Below, one piece after another: positions 1 to 7,693 of a stretch of 15,551 bases of DNA. Position numbers and translations under genes: made by a program. The notes beneath the pieces were generated by a model. That model was not told the origin of the DNA and searched no databases. It saw nothing but the letters and a program-made list of their open reading frames with translations. The stretch covers positions 1 to 15,551 of the forward strand of contig JBBSOW010000072.1 in NCBI GenBank assembly GCA_038259365.1, written 5' to 3'. The first letter of the stretch is position 1. Each line of letters begins with the position of its first letter. The DNA is from JBBSOW01 sp038259365. Lineage in GTDB: Bacteria > Actinomycetota > Actinomycetes > Propionibacteriales > Propionibacteriaceae.

Positions 1-11
1 CCCGGTAAGTG

Positions 12-2180
12 TCAGTCGTCGGGCTCGCCGAGGAGGTTCTGGGGAGGATCTACGAAAGAGGTGGCGGGAACGTCGCGCAGGTAGTCCTCCATGATCGGTT
101 TCCAGAGTTTTCGTCCTGCGTCGGTGCTTCCGCTGCCGGCGAGGCGCACACCGCTGGAGGGGATCCGATACCCCTTGAGCCCCTTGGTTGGTAGGTTCTG
201 CTCGCCCGCGGAGGCGAACGGGGCCCGTTGGTTGTCGATGGAGATCATCGCGACTCCGGCAACGTCGGGGGTGTAGCCGGCGAACCACAGCGCTCGATTG
301 TCCTCGATCGTGCCGGTCTTGCCCGCTTGTGGGCGGTTGTCGCGGGTCATCGCCTTCTGGCCGGTTCCGTCGGTCATCACGTGGGCGAGCAGGGCGTTGA
401 CGCTGTCGGCCACCGACCTCTTGAGCACGCGTCGACATCGCGCGTCCGGTGGGGTGATCGGGGTGCCGTCGGCGGCGCTGATGGAGTCGATGATGATGGG
501 CCGGCAATGAACGCCGCTGGCGGCGAAGGTGGCGTAGGCCTCTGCCAGCGAGAGCGGAGCGATCTCCACCGCGCCTAGGGTGAAGGCGGGCACGTGCTGA
601 TAGCGCTCCACCAAGTCGCCACCGTCGGCGGGGGTGATCCCCAGCCGTTGCGCTAGCTGGGTCACCCGGCACAGCCCGAGGTCGAGTTCGAGGGGGACGA
701 AATAGTTGTTGGCCGAGAGGGCGGCGGCTTCATACATGTCTATCTCGCCGTCGGCGCGGGCGGTGCTCTTGACCGTCCAGTCGTCGCGGATCTGGTCGCG
801 ACCAGAGCAGGTGTCGAATGATCGGCCCCGGTAGTTCACCGAGCGTGGCGCGTCCCGTTTGTCGGTGAGGGGAATGCCCTGCTCCAGTGCGGCCGCTGCG
901 GTGAACGCTTTGAAGGTGGAGCCCGCCTGGTACCCCGTGGTGCCGCCCAGGTCGGGCGTGGCGGAGTAATTCCAATACGTTTGCCCTGCCGCCTCGCCGG
1001 CCCCCATCACCGGCCTGCTCTGGGCCATCCCCAGGATGCGTCCGGTGCCGGGTTCGATCATGTCCATGGTGGAGATCAACGGGTCGCTGGCGTCGACGAC
1101 ATCGGTGATCCGGGATTGAACCTGCCGCTGGGTGGAGGGGTCGACGGTGGTGCGGATCCGCAGGCCGCCTTCGTGGAGGATCCTTCTCCGGTCCTCCTCG
1201 GTCGGACCGAGGGTGGGATCGCGTACCAGGGTCCGGCGGACGTAGTCACAGACGAAGGGAAACGCGGTGTCGAGGCAGCCGCTGCGGACCTCGGTGACCT
1301 TGTCGCGGAAGAAGTTCGCCGCGGAAGCCGTCGCAGCTTGGCGGGGCGTGATCAGGTTTTGCTCGGTCATCGCGGTCAGGACCACGTCGCGGCGGGCCAG
1401 GGCGGCGTCGGGGTGAGCGACCGGGTCGGTGCTGGCCGGGGCTCGCACGAGCCCGGCGAGCAAGGCGGCCTGGGACAGATCGAGCCGAGCCGCGGAGGTG
1501 GAGAAATAGTGTTCGGCGGCCGCCTCGACCCCGTAGGCTCCGTCGCCGAAGTAGGCAAGGTTCAGATAGCGCTCGAGGATCTCGTCCTTGCTGTGATCCT
1601 TCTCGACCGTCACGGCGTAGCGCAGCTCGCGGATCTTGCGGGCCACGTTCGCGCCCTGGGCTTGCTCGACGCACTGCGGATCGCCGTCGCACGCCGATAT
1701 CAGCGATAGCTTCACGTACTGCTGGGTGAGCGTCGAGCCACCCTGCACGGGGCCGCCGCGGGCGTTGTTCAACACGGCCCGGAGAGTGCCCTGCACGTCC
1801 ATGGCACCGTGATCGTAGAACCGGCGGTCTTCGATGGCAACGATCGCCTCCCTCATCACGGGGGCGATCCGCCCCAGACGGACCGGCACCCGGTTCTCGG
1901 CGAAGAAGTTGGCCACCATTTCGCCGTGGGCCATCACCACCTGCGACCGGGCGGGCGGTGGCGCATCGGTCAACGATCGGGAGAACCGCGTGGCGTCGGA
2001 GCCCAGCGGGCCAGGATAGACGAAGAGGCCGGAGAGCAACACGCTCAGCGACACCCCGATCGCCAGAGGTTTGAGACGGCGTCGCCACCACCTCGGCTTG
2101 GCCACCGCGCCAGCGTCGTGGCCAGCGGCGAGCACGGCTGGCCCGTCGATGGCGTCCTCACCGTTCCCTAGTTCCTGCAT
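12..2180 (-). CDS. Class A penicillin-binding protein (bifunctional transglycosylase/transpeptidase)
   Basis: This 722-residue protein polymerises lipid II into glycan strands and cross-links the stem peptides at the outer face of the membrane. A basic N-terminal tail precedes one membrane anchor at about residues 37-55. The GT51 glycosyltransferase domain follows, with the EDRRF motif (catalytic Glu117), GGSTLTQQ at 147-154 and RKIRE at 181-185. The transpeptidase domain has the three penicillin-binding motifs: STFK with nucleophile Ser421, SAN at 489-491 and KTG at 621-623. All key residues are present, so it should be active. No PASTA domain is visible after residue 650, unlike mycobacterial PonA2. 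The ATG at 2180 was chosen because a purine-rich GGTGGGAG lies just upstream and the longer in-frame extension (to 2393) has no protein-like features. It is transcribed away from the two-component genes and has no operon partner inside the window. Confidence 0.95.
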   Translation of the reverse strand: MQELGNGEDAIDGPAVLAAGHDAGAVAKPRWWRRRLKPLAIGVSLSVLLSGLFVYPGPLGSDATRFSRSLTDAPPPARSQVVMAHGEMVANFFAENRVPVRLGRIAPVMREAIVAIEDRRFYDHGAMDVQGTLRAVLNNARGGPVQGGSTLTQQYVKLSLISACDGDPQCVEQAQGANVARKIRELRYAVTVEKDHSKDEILERYLNLAYFGDGAYGVEAAAEHYFSTSAARLDLSQAALLAGLVRAPASTDPVAHPDAALARRDVVLTAMTEQNLITPRQAATASAANFFRDKVTEVRSGCLDTAFPFVCDYVRRTLVRDPTLGPTEEDRRRILHEGGLRIRTTVDPSTQRQVQSRITDVVDASDPLISTMDMIEPGTGRILGMAQSRPVMGAGEAAGQTYWNYSATPDLGGTTGYQAGSTFKAFTAAAALEQGIPLTDKRDAPRSVNYRGRSFDTCSGRDQIRDDWTVKSTARADGEIDMYEAAALSANNYFVPLELDLGLCRVTQLAQRLGITPADGGDLVERYQHVPAFTLGAVEIAPLSLAEAYATFAASGVHCRPIIIDSISAADGTPITPPDARCRRVLKRSVADSVNALLAHVMTDGTGQKAMTRDNRPQAGKTGTIEDNRALWFAGYTPDVAGVAMISIDNQRAPFASAGEQNLPTKGLKGYRIPSSGVRLAGSGSTDAGRKLWKPIMEDYLRDVPATSFVDPPQNLLGEPDD

Positions 2181-2486
2181 GCTCCCACCCCAAGTCGTTA
2201 CTCGTTGAGTAGGACATTGTGTGCCCCGTGGCCTGTGTCCCCGCTGAGCAACCCTGTGAGAATCTCGAGCCGGATCGGGAAGGCGCGCTGACATGCGTGC
2301 TGCCAATCGCTGCTGCGGCTGGGACTCGCCCGCTCTGACGCCGGACAGATCTCGACAACAGAGCACCGCCCGGACAAGCCCATAGCTTCCCACTCAGCGA
2401 TCTCACAGGGCCACCGAGCAACCATGGTCGTTATCCGGGGATGCGCTACAGCAGACCCCCCGGGATCGACGACGGAAGGAATCAGC

Positions 2487-2618
2487 ATGCTCCACTCACG
2501 GGGGACCGCAGTCTCGGCGGCGGTGTTCGCACTGCCCGGCCATGCATCGCAGCCGGAGGGGTCGCTGGATCGGTCCTCCCAACCCGGGTTCAAGGTTGCT
2601 TGGGAGTGCTCGGGATAG
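2487..2618 (+). CDS. Possible small ORF (43 aa), unrecognised
   Basis: The frame starts with ATG six bases after GGAAGGA, a good Shine-Dalgarno match, and encodes 43 residues. The N-terminal part (residues 5-20) is mildly hydrophobic and alanine/valine rich; the rest is polar. I recognise no family. A downstream hydrophobic stretch in another frame (around 2600-2660) could be the continuation of a frameshifted gene. It may equally be chance in GC-rich DNA, so it is listed as a low-confidence candidate. Confidence 0.15.
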   Translation: MLHSRGTAVSAAVFALPGHASQPEGSLDRSSQPGFKVAWECSG

Positions 2619-2803
2619 CCGCCGTGGCGGTGGGCACGATGTGGATGGGTGTGGAATGGGCTTGCAATCGCAGACGCAGGAGGGCCGAGACATCGCCGGA
2701 GGCCGAGCCCGCGGGGCCGCTGGCACTGGTCGATGCGGGCGTGCGATGAGCGTTTCCGCGGTGATCGAGGAGACCTCCGGTGGCGGCCTGGACAGGTAGC
2801 TCC

Positions 2804-2820
2804 GCCGAGGATGCCTCGGC
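2804..2820 (+). promoter_or_regulatory. Hairpin in the leader of the response regulator gene
   Basis: A perfect 7-bp inverted repeat GCCGAGG-ATG-CCTCGGC with a 3-base loop ends 34 bases before the regulator ATG, and is followed by CAAAAGAGAT rather than a T-run. It could be an operator or a leader RNA hairpin; nothing in the sequence decides between these. Confidence 0.4.
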
Positions 2821-2854
2821 CAAAAGAGATATCGCACGAGGAAAGGACACGACA

Positions 2855-3532
2855 ATGCGCGTCTTGGTGGTCGAAGACGAACCCAACTTGGCCGAATCGG
2901 TGCGCCGCGGTCTGACCGCCGAGGGCTTCACCGTCGAGGTGGAAACCAACGGCGAGGATGGGCTCTGGGCCGCAACCGAACACACCTACGCAGTGATCGT
3001 GCTCGACATCATGTTGCCCAAGCTCAACGGCTACAAGGTGATCGAACAGCTCCGCCAACGCGAGGTGTGGACCCCGGTGTTGATGCTGACGGCCAAGGAT
3101 GGCGAGTACGATCTCGCCGACGCCTTCGAGCTCGGGGCCGACGATTACCTGACCAAGCCGTTCTCCTTCATCGTGCTCGTGGCTCGGCTGCGGGCGCTGA
3201 TCCGGCGCGGCGCCCCCGCCAGGCCCGTGGTCCTGAGCGCCGGAGATCTGCAACTCGACCCGGCCCGACGATCCGTGCGACGCGGAACCACTCCCATCGC
3301 CCTGACCGCACGCGAGTTCGGGCTTTTGGAGCACCTCATGGAACACCGCGGTGACGTGGTCACCAAGATCGAGATCCTCGAATCGGTGTGGGACCGCTAC
3401 TACGAGGGCGACCCCAACGTCGTCGAGGTGTACATCGGCTACCTTCGCCGGAAAATCGATGCCCCCTTCCAGCGGCAAGCCATCGAGACCATCCGGGGCA
3501 TGGGCTACCGACTGGCCGCCGACGGCGGCTGA
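2855..3532 (+). CDS. OmpR/PhoB-family DNA-binding response regulator
   Basis: This 225-residue cytoplasmic transcription factor is activated by phosphotransfer from a histidine kinase, very probably the one encoded at 3558-4967. The receiver domain (residues 1-115) has the acidic pair Glu7/Asp8, phosphoacceptor Asp51 in VLDIMLP, Thr79, Tyr98 and Lys101, so all phosphorylation residues are intact. The C-terminal winged-helix domain (about 130-223) has the usual LTAREFGLLEHL and VWDRYYEGDPNVVEVYIGYLRRKI-type segments seen in OmpR-family proteins. The ATG at 2855 was chosen because GAGGAAAGGA lies at the right distance and MRVLVVEDE is the canonical start; the in-frame GTG at 2780 adds 25 residues that resemble no receiver. 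The gene ends 25 bp from the 3' end of the oppositely oriented kinase gene, so the pair cannot be one operon. Confidence 0.96.
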   Translation: MRVLVVEDEPNLAESVRRGLTAEGFTVEVETNGEDGLWAATEHTYAVIVLDIMLPKLNGYKVIEQLRQREVWTPVLMLTAKDGEYDLADAFELGADDYLTKPFSFIVLVARLRALIRRGAPARPVVLSAGDLQLDPARRSVRRGTTPIALTAREFGLLEHLMEHRGDVVTKIEILESVWDRYYEGDPNVVEVYIGYLRRKIDAPFQRQAIETIRGMGYRLAADGG

Positions 3533-3557
3533 CAGCCGGCGCGCGAAGGACCGCCAT

Positions 3558-4967
3558 TCACCGGGACACCGCATCCGCTCCCGCGGTGTCGGGCAGGGGG
3601 AGACTCAACTGCAGGTGGGCGCCCGTGCCGTGTGTTGATGGCAGGACACGGACACCGCCGGAGTGAACGAGGGCGATCTGGTGGGTGATCGCCAGGCCCA
3701 GGCCGGTGCCGCCGGTTCCACGCTCGCGACTGTCATCGAGCCGTACGAACCGCTCGAACACTCGATCCCACTCGGACTCGGGGATGCCTGGGCCATCGTC
3801 ACTGATATCCAGTACGGCTTTGCCGTCGGCGGTGCCCAGGCGCACCTCGACACGGGTGCTGGCGAACCTGGCCGCGTTGTCGACCAGGTTGCGCACCGCT
3901 CGCAGAAGGTGTTGCTCGTCTCCGCGGACCCGCACCGACACCACATCGACCACCACATCTACCGTCCCGCCAGCCCGTAATCGGGCGATCTCGCCGGTGA
4001 CGATGTCGTCGAGGTCGACATCCTCGACGTGCATGATCAGCCCGTGCTCATCGGAGCGAGCCAACAGCGCCAGGTCCGAGACCAAGCGCTCCAGGCGGTG
4101 AGTCTCGGTCAGGATCGTGTCGCTGGCGCGTTCGAGGTCCATGGCTTCGGGATGCAGGACCGCGAGTTCTGTGGTGGTGCGAATGGTGGCCAGCGGACTA
4201 CGCAGTTCGTGTGAGGCGTCGGCCACGAACCGGTGCTGCGCGGCGGCTGCGGCCTGGAGCCGAGACAGCATGGAGTTCATGGTGTGCGCTAGGCGAGAGA
4301 TTTCGTCCGTGCTCTCAGGGACCGGAACTCGGGTGTCCTGGTCGGCCGTCGACACCTCTGCGACGCGGCGCCGGATTGCCTCGACCGGCGCCAACGCTTT
4401 ACCCACCACCGCGTACGAGGTGCCAGCCACCACCAGCAGCACTAGCGGCGCCCCGATACTCAACAGCGCCACCAACACACCGGTGGCATCCTGCACGGAT
4501 TCCAGCGGCTGAGCGGCGACCACCCGCACCACACCGGTTGCGGTTTGTACGCCCGATACCACGATCACGAACGGCTCGGCATCTTCGGCCAAGGACGCGA
4601 CGGTGTACTCCGCCGTCTCACCGGGGGCCGATCTCTTGGTGGTGATCGGGTGCGTGGCGTAGTCGTCATCGGTGGACAGCAAGACCGTTCCATCGGTGTC
4701 CAGGATCTGCAACAGCGCGGCATCGCCAGCGGCGACGTTCAAGGCGTTGGCATCGACCGCGGCGAGCCCTCGGTCTTTGATCTCCTCGGCGATGGTATTG
4801 ACCTGGCTCTTGGCGGCCTCGGTCCGCCCGTCGATGAGTTGCTGGCGTTGCAGCAGCACCAACGCCACCGACGCCCCCGCCAACGCCAATGCGAACACGA
4901 GGGTCGCCGCCATCGTGGTGCGCAACCGGATCCCGCGAGGGAACCAACGCAATCGCCGCCGACTCAT
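3558..4967 (-). CDS. Two-component sensor histidine kinase (HAMP, HisKA, HATPase_c)
   Basis: This is a 469-residue membrane kinase. A basic N-terminus leads to a first membrane helix at about 18-40, an extracytoplasmic sensor segment at 41-160, a second helix at 161-187, and a HAMP linker at about 188-240. The dimerisation/phosphoacceptor box HELRSPLATIR carries His253. The ATP-binding domain shows the N box (Asn360, Asn364), G1 box DDGPGIP (390-396), F box around 404-407 and G2 box GTGGTGLGL (417-425). All catalytic motifs are intact. The ATG at 4967 follows a strong AGGAGGAAGG ribosome site. It faces the response regulator gene tail to tail and diverges from the PepSY gene at 5219, sharing a 251-bp promoter region with it. 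The sensed signal is not visible from sequence; the PepSY protein is the obvious candidate modulator (inference). Confidence 0.95.
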   Translation of the reverse strand: MSRRRLRWFPRGIRLRTTMAATLVFALALAGASVALVLLQRQQLIDGRTEAAKSQVNTIAEEIKDRGLAAVDANALNVAAGDAALLQILDTDGTVLLSTDDDYATHPITTKRSAPGETAEYTVASLAEDAEPFVIVVSGVQTATGVVRVVAAQPLESVQDATGVLVALLSIGAPLVLLVVAGTSYAVVGKALAPVEAIRRRVAEVSTADQDTRVPVPESTDEISRLAHTMNSMLSRLQAAAAAQHRFVADASHELRSPLATIRTTTELAVLHPEAMDLERASDTILTETHRLERLVSDLALLARSDEHGLIMHVEDVDLDDIVTGEIARLRAGGTVDVVVDVVSVRVRGDEQHLLRAVRNLVDNAARFASTRVEVRLGTADGKAVLDISDDGPGIPESEWDRVFERFVRLDDSRERGTGGTGLGLAITHQIALVHSGGVRVLPSTHGTGAHLQLSLPLPDTAGADAVSR

Positions 4968-5184
4968 GCGTTGCCTTCCTCCTCACGTCAGGATCGGTTG
5001 TGTTGCTCAAGTGTGCTCTCTCGGTCACCCAAAGTGTCCACTGGTTCATCGTGGCCGGGGACGCCTGTGGAGAGCCTGAGGTCGCGAATCCCAAAGGCCC
5101 GCTGGGTAGGGATGCGCGGATAAGAGCTCGCACAGCGGCACTCAGGCGGACCACAGCACCTCCGCGGCACCGTGGTCTTCACGA

Positions 5185-5201
5185 GGGAGCGACCAGCTCC
5201 C
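5185..5201. promoter_or_regulatory. Inverted repeat upstream of the PepSY gene
   Basis: A perfect 6-bp inverted repeat GGGAGC-GACCA-GCTCCC ends 17 bases before the PepSY start and just ahead of its AAGGAG ribosome site. It sits in the divergent promoter region of the kinase and PepSY genes, so it may be an operator or a leader hairpin. A direct AAGTGT repeat (5009-5014 and 5032-5037, 23 bp apart) nearer the kinase start is another possible binding signal. Confidence 0.3.
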
Positions 5202-5218
5202 AACGCTAAGGAGAAACA

Positions 5219-5707
5219 ATGAACGCCAATCATAGGAAGGCCGGGATCGTGGGCGCTGCTCTCAGCAGCGCGCTCCTCCTGGGCGGCGGGGCACTCGCCT
5301 ACGCCGACACCACCAGCCCGGCCAACCCCGGCTCGTCTTCGACCACGGAGCAGGGTGAGACGGGAACCGGGGAGAAGAACGACAAACAGGAGCGCGACGA
5401 AGCCACGTTCACCGGCACCATCGCCGCCCCTGCCGAGAACGAGGCCGAGGCCGCCGATGGCAGCCCGGAGGAGAAGGCACAGGACCAGGCCGAGCTCGCC
5501 GAGCTGCAACAGCTGGCCACCGTCACGGAGGAACAGGCGAGGCAGGCCGCCACCGGCTCCGTTCCCGGAACCGTCAACACGATCGAACTGGATGACGAAG
5601 GCGGATTCGTGGTGTGGGAGGTCGACATCACCAAGGACGACGGCACCACGGTCGAGGTCCTCGTCGATGCCGGCGACGCCAGCATCCTCGCGCAGGAAAC
5701 GGACTAA
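5219..5707 (+). CDS. Secreted PepSY-domain protein
   Basis: This 162-residue exported protein begins with a typical signal peptide: basic residues at 6-7, a hydrophobic core at about 9-26, and a likely cleavage after Ala29 in AYAD. There is no lipobox cysteine, so it is probably released or loosely wall-associated. Residues 31-95 are a disordered, very acidic Ser/Thr/Glu-rich linker. Residues 100-162 match a single PepSY domain: an Ala/Glu-rich helix (TEEQARQAA) followed by a beta meander with GFVVWEVDITKDDGTTVEVLVDAG. PepSY proteins often accompany two-component systems or inhibit peptidases. The start follows AAGGAGAAACA. The gene is divergent from the kinase, which suggests it is a target or accessory of that system (inference). 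The mature protein is strongly anionic. Confidence 0.88.
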   Translation: MNANHRKAGIVGAALSSALLLGGGALAYADTTSPANPGSSSTTEQGETGTGEKNDKQERDEATFTGTIAAPAENEAEAADGSPEEKAQDQAELAELQQLATVTEEQARQAATGSVPGTVNTIELDDEGGFVVWEVDITKDDGTTVEVLVDAGDASILAQETD

Positions 5708-5758
5708 CAAGTTCGGGGGCTCGACTAAATGAACTAACGAGTTAGGAGGCTAGATGGA
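5701..5758 (+). repeat. Imperfect tandem repeat (two about 29-bp units) at the 3' end of the PepSY gene
   Basis: Unit 1 (5701-5730) and unit 2 (5731-5758) share ACTAAC(A/G)AGTT(C/A)GG(G/A)GGCT, 16 of 19 positions. Unit 1 includes the TAA stop codon. Unit 2 contains the exact palindrome CTAAC-GA-GTTAG (5734-5745), degenerate in unit 1. The AT-richer composition differs from the flanking genes. Function unknown; could be a repeated binding site. Confidence 0.6.
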
Positions 5759-5775
5759 ATAGGGAACTCAATAGA

Positions 5776-5796
5776 CGTCGCACCCCCAGTGCGACG
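5776..5796 (+). terminator. Hairpin, possible first part of a tandem terminator
   Basis: A perfect 8-bp stem CGTCGCAC / GTGCGACG encloses a 5-base CCCCA loop. It lies 68 bases after the PepSY stop and 12 bases before a second, longer hairpin. There is no T-run, so it would act as a non-canonical terminator or RNA stabiliser. Confidence 0.5.
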
Positions 5797-5808
5797 AAGG
5801 TCACACAC

Positions 5809-5838
5809 GGCGCCAACGGGCCCCCGCCCGTTGGCGCC
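5809..5838 (+). terminator. Strong hairpin, probable terminator of the PepSY gene
   Basis: A perfect 12-bp stem GGCGCCAACGGG / CCCGTTGGCGCC with a 6-base loop lies between the PepSY gene and the next plus-strand gene. It lacks a T-run (GCCTGGTGCG follows), as is common for actinobacterial hairpin terminators. It is the strongest fold in this 264-bp gap. Confidence 0.65.
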
Positions 5839-5971
5839 GCCTGGTGCGCAAACGCTGGCAATAAAAGGGATCTACCCTCCCCTGTCCCCGAAACGCCATC
5901 GAGGTGTCCGGCGGCGGCCGCGTAAAGGCTGACTCTTGCCGCCTAGGCCTGCGCCGGGCAGACTCCCAGTC

Positions 5972-7693
5972 ATGCCTACCGTCGTGAAGCAGGTCCGTCG
6001 TCGACGCTGGCGTCGTTTGGCTCCGGTCAGCCTGGTTGCGCTCACCGGGATCGCCAACGCGGCTACCGGGTTGTTCCCATGGGTGGGAGTCGAGTTGGCC
6101 GAATTCACCGGCGCCGGTCCCCGGTCACGGCTCGTGCTGACCGGGCGAGTGGCCGCCGTGGAGCTAGGAATCGCTCTTTTGGTGCTGGCTCGGTTCCTGG
6201 CACGCGGGTCACGACAGGCCTGGCGGCTGGCGGTACTCCTCACTGCCGTTGGCGCGCTCCTGAGCCTGCCGCGCGGCCACGTCAGCATTGCGGTGGTGCT
6301 GTCGGCGCTCGCCCTGGTTCTGCTGCTCCTCACCCGGGACACGTTCCGGTTGCGTGGCTCGGGAACCCGTCCGGCTCGGTGGTCGGTGCCGCTGGGCATG
6401 GCCGTGGGACTGCTCGCGTTCGCTCTGGTGGGGTACGCCGAGATCGACCAGCTCGCTCCGGCGCCGCTCAATGATCGGCTCGCGGTGATTTGGCGCACCC
6501 TGCTGTTCCTGCCTGGCGGGGTCGACATCGAACAAACCCTGGTGGAGACCTACGTCCTCGCCCTGCACATCGGGTCGCTACTGTTGGTCTTTGCCCTGAT
6601 CTGGGCGCTGCGGCGCAGCTCCCAGAGGCAAGCTGCAGATCGGGAGGCTATCCGAACCTTCGCCTACCACCACGGCACCACCGGCACCGCCCCCCTGCTG
6701 GCCTTGCCCGATAACCAGCTACTCGAATTGGACCATGGCCGAGCCTGGGCCGCGGTAGGCATCCGTGGCGGCACCGCCGTTTCCTTAGGTGCTCCGGTGG
6801 CAGAGGCAGGACGCGAATACGTCGCGATGAATGAACTGACGTCACACTGCGAACAGAACGGGTGGACCCCTGCCCTGCTGGCTCTGGACTCCGCTCAAAA
6901 CGACTTGGCCGTCGCCGCTGGGTACGCCACCACCCAGATCGGGGTCGAAGCCGTTCTCGACGTCTCCGAGTTCTCCACCGCCGGCAAACGGCGCTCCAAT
7001 ATCCGGCATTCCGCTTCGCGAGCCCGCCGCGAAGAGGTCACGGTGCTCTCCTACAGCGGGGCCGCCCGCACCACGGGGCGCACCGAACAACTCGCGCAAG
7101 TCAGCACCCAGTGGTTGCAGGACAAGGGCGGGCCGGAGTTGGGATTCACCCTGGGCCGGTTCGACCCCGAGCGTCTCGATGACCAAGAGATCTACGTCGC
7201 GGTCCGCGCGATCGACACCCCCGCAGAGCGCGTCGTCGCGTTCGTGACGTGGTTACCGTTCAATAACGGCCAAGACGCCGTGCTCGACCTCATGCGCCGG
7301 GCCCAAGACTGCCCCCCAGGGGTCATGGAGCTGCTGATCGTGGAGAGTGTGGCGCACTTCGCGACCCTGGGGCGGGCGCGGGCCAGCCTCGGTGGCGTGC
7401 CACTGGCGAACGACCCCAATGCACCTGCCGACGAAGCGCAAGACACGGCCCGCGGCGTCCTGGGTTGGCTCTACGAACACGGCGGTGGGGTCTACGACGC
7501 CAAGGGCCTGTTCCGGTTCAAAGACAAGTTCGCACCCCGGTGGGAACCGATGTTCTTGGCCTACCCCAGCCGGGCCGACCTGCCCCGGATCAGCGTGGGC
7601 ATCGCCCGCGCCTTCCTCCCACCCGGCGCGGTTCGCGAAGCCATCCGGACCCGTCGATCCAACGCCGCCACCTTGACCAGGGCTTCTGGGTGA
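5972..7693 (+). CDS. MprF-like aminoacyl-phosphatidylglycerol synthase (DUF2156 domain)
   Basis: This protein of about 573 residues probably transfers an amino acid from charged tRNA to phosphatidylglycerol, lowering the negative charge of the membrane. The N-terminal half has a very basic tail (RRRRWRR, 9-15) and roughly six hydrophobic helices between 17 and 213. The C-terminal half (about 225-560) is the soluble DUF2156/LPG-synthase domain with the family hallmarks VMELLIVESVAHF (451-463) and LFRFKDKFAPRWEPMFLAYPS (513-533). It is shorter than full MprF (about 840 residues), so a complete flippase domain is missing. There is no fused lysyl-tRNA synthetase as in mycobacterial LysX. Lysine or alanine as substrate cannot be decided. 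ATG 5972 is preferred over TTG 5936, although neither has a good ribosome site. Its stop overlaps the GTG of the next gene, indicating translational coupling. Confidence 0.85.
   Translation: MPTVVKQVRRRRWRRLAPVSLVALTGIANAATGLFPWVGVELAEFTGAGPRSRLVLTGRVAAVELGIALLVLARFLARGSRQAWRLAVLLTAVGALLSLPRGHVSIAVVLSALALVLLLLTRDTFRLRGSGTRPARWSVPLGMAVGLLAFALVGYAEIDQLAPAPLNDRLAVIWRTLLFLPGGVDIEQTLVETYVLALHIGSLLLVFALIWALRRSSQRQAADREAIRTFAYHHGTTGTAPLLALPDNQLLELDHGRAWAAVGIRGGTAVSLGAPVAEAGREYVAMNELTSHCEQNGWTPALLALDSAQNDLAVAAGYATTQIGVEAVLDVSEFSTAGKRRSNIRHSASRARREEVTVLSYSGAARTTGRTEQLAQVSTQWLQDKGGPELGFTLGRFDPERLDDQEIYVAVRAIDTPAERVVAFVTWLPFNNGQDAVLDLMRRAQDCPPGVMELLIVESVAHFATLGRARASLGGVPLANDPNAPADEAQDTARGVLGWLYEHGGGVYDAKGLFRFKDKFAPRWEPMFLAYPSRADLPRISVGIARAFLPPGAVREAIRTRRSNAATLTRASG

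Larger units (their letters stand above)
2181..2854. other. Intergenic region without a confident gene, between divergent PBP and response regulator
   Basis: This 674-bp stretch must hold the promoters for the PBP gene (minus) and the regulator gene (plus). I see no RNA gene or insertion sequence. The best coding candidate is a 43-codon plus-strand frame starting at ATG 2487 and ending at 2618, preceded by a GGAAGGA ribosome-binding-like sequence; I do not recognise the peptide. A second, overlapping frame (2441-2749) contains a short hydrophobic stretch followed by a run of arginines and could be a decayed small membrane protein. Neither is strong. An inverted repeat ACTC-GTT-GAGT lies at about 2200-2210, near the PBP start. 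Confidence 0.5.

Noticed and set aside
2181..2393. N-terminal extension of the PBP by 71 residues
   Set aside because: The extension is arginine-rich and unlike a membrane-protein tail; the ATG at 2180 has a ribosome site and starts just ahead of the membrane anchor.
2198..3574. A 458-codon minus-strand frame antisense to the response regulator and gap
   Set aside because: Composition and lack of any motif mark it as antisense shadow; the plus-strand regulator has all family residues.
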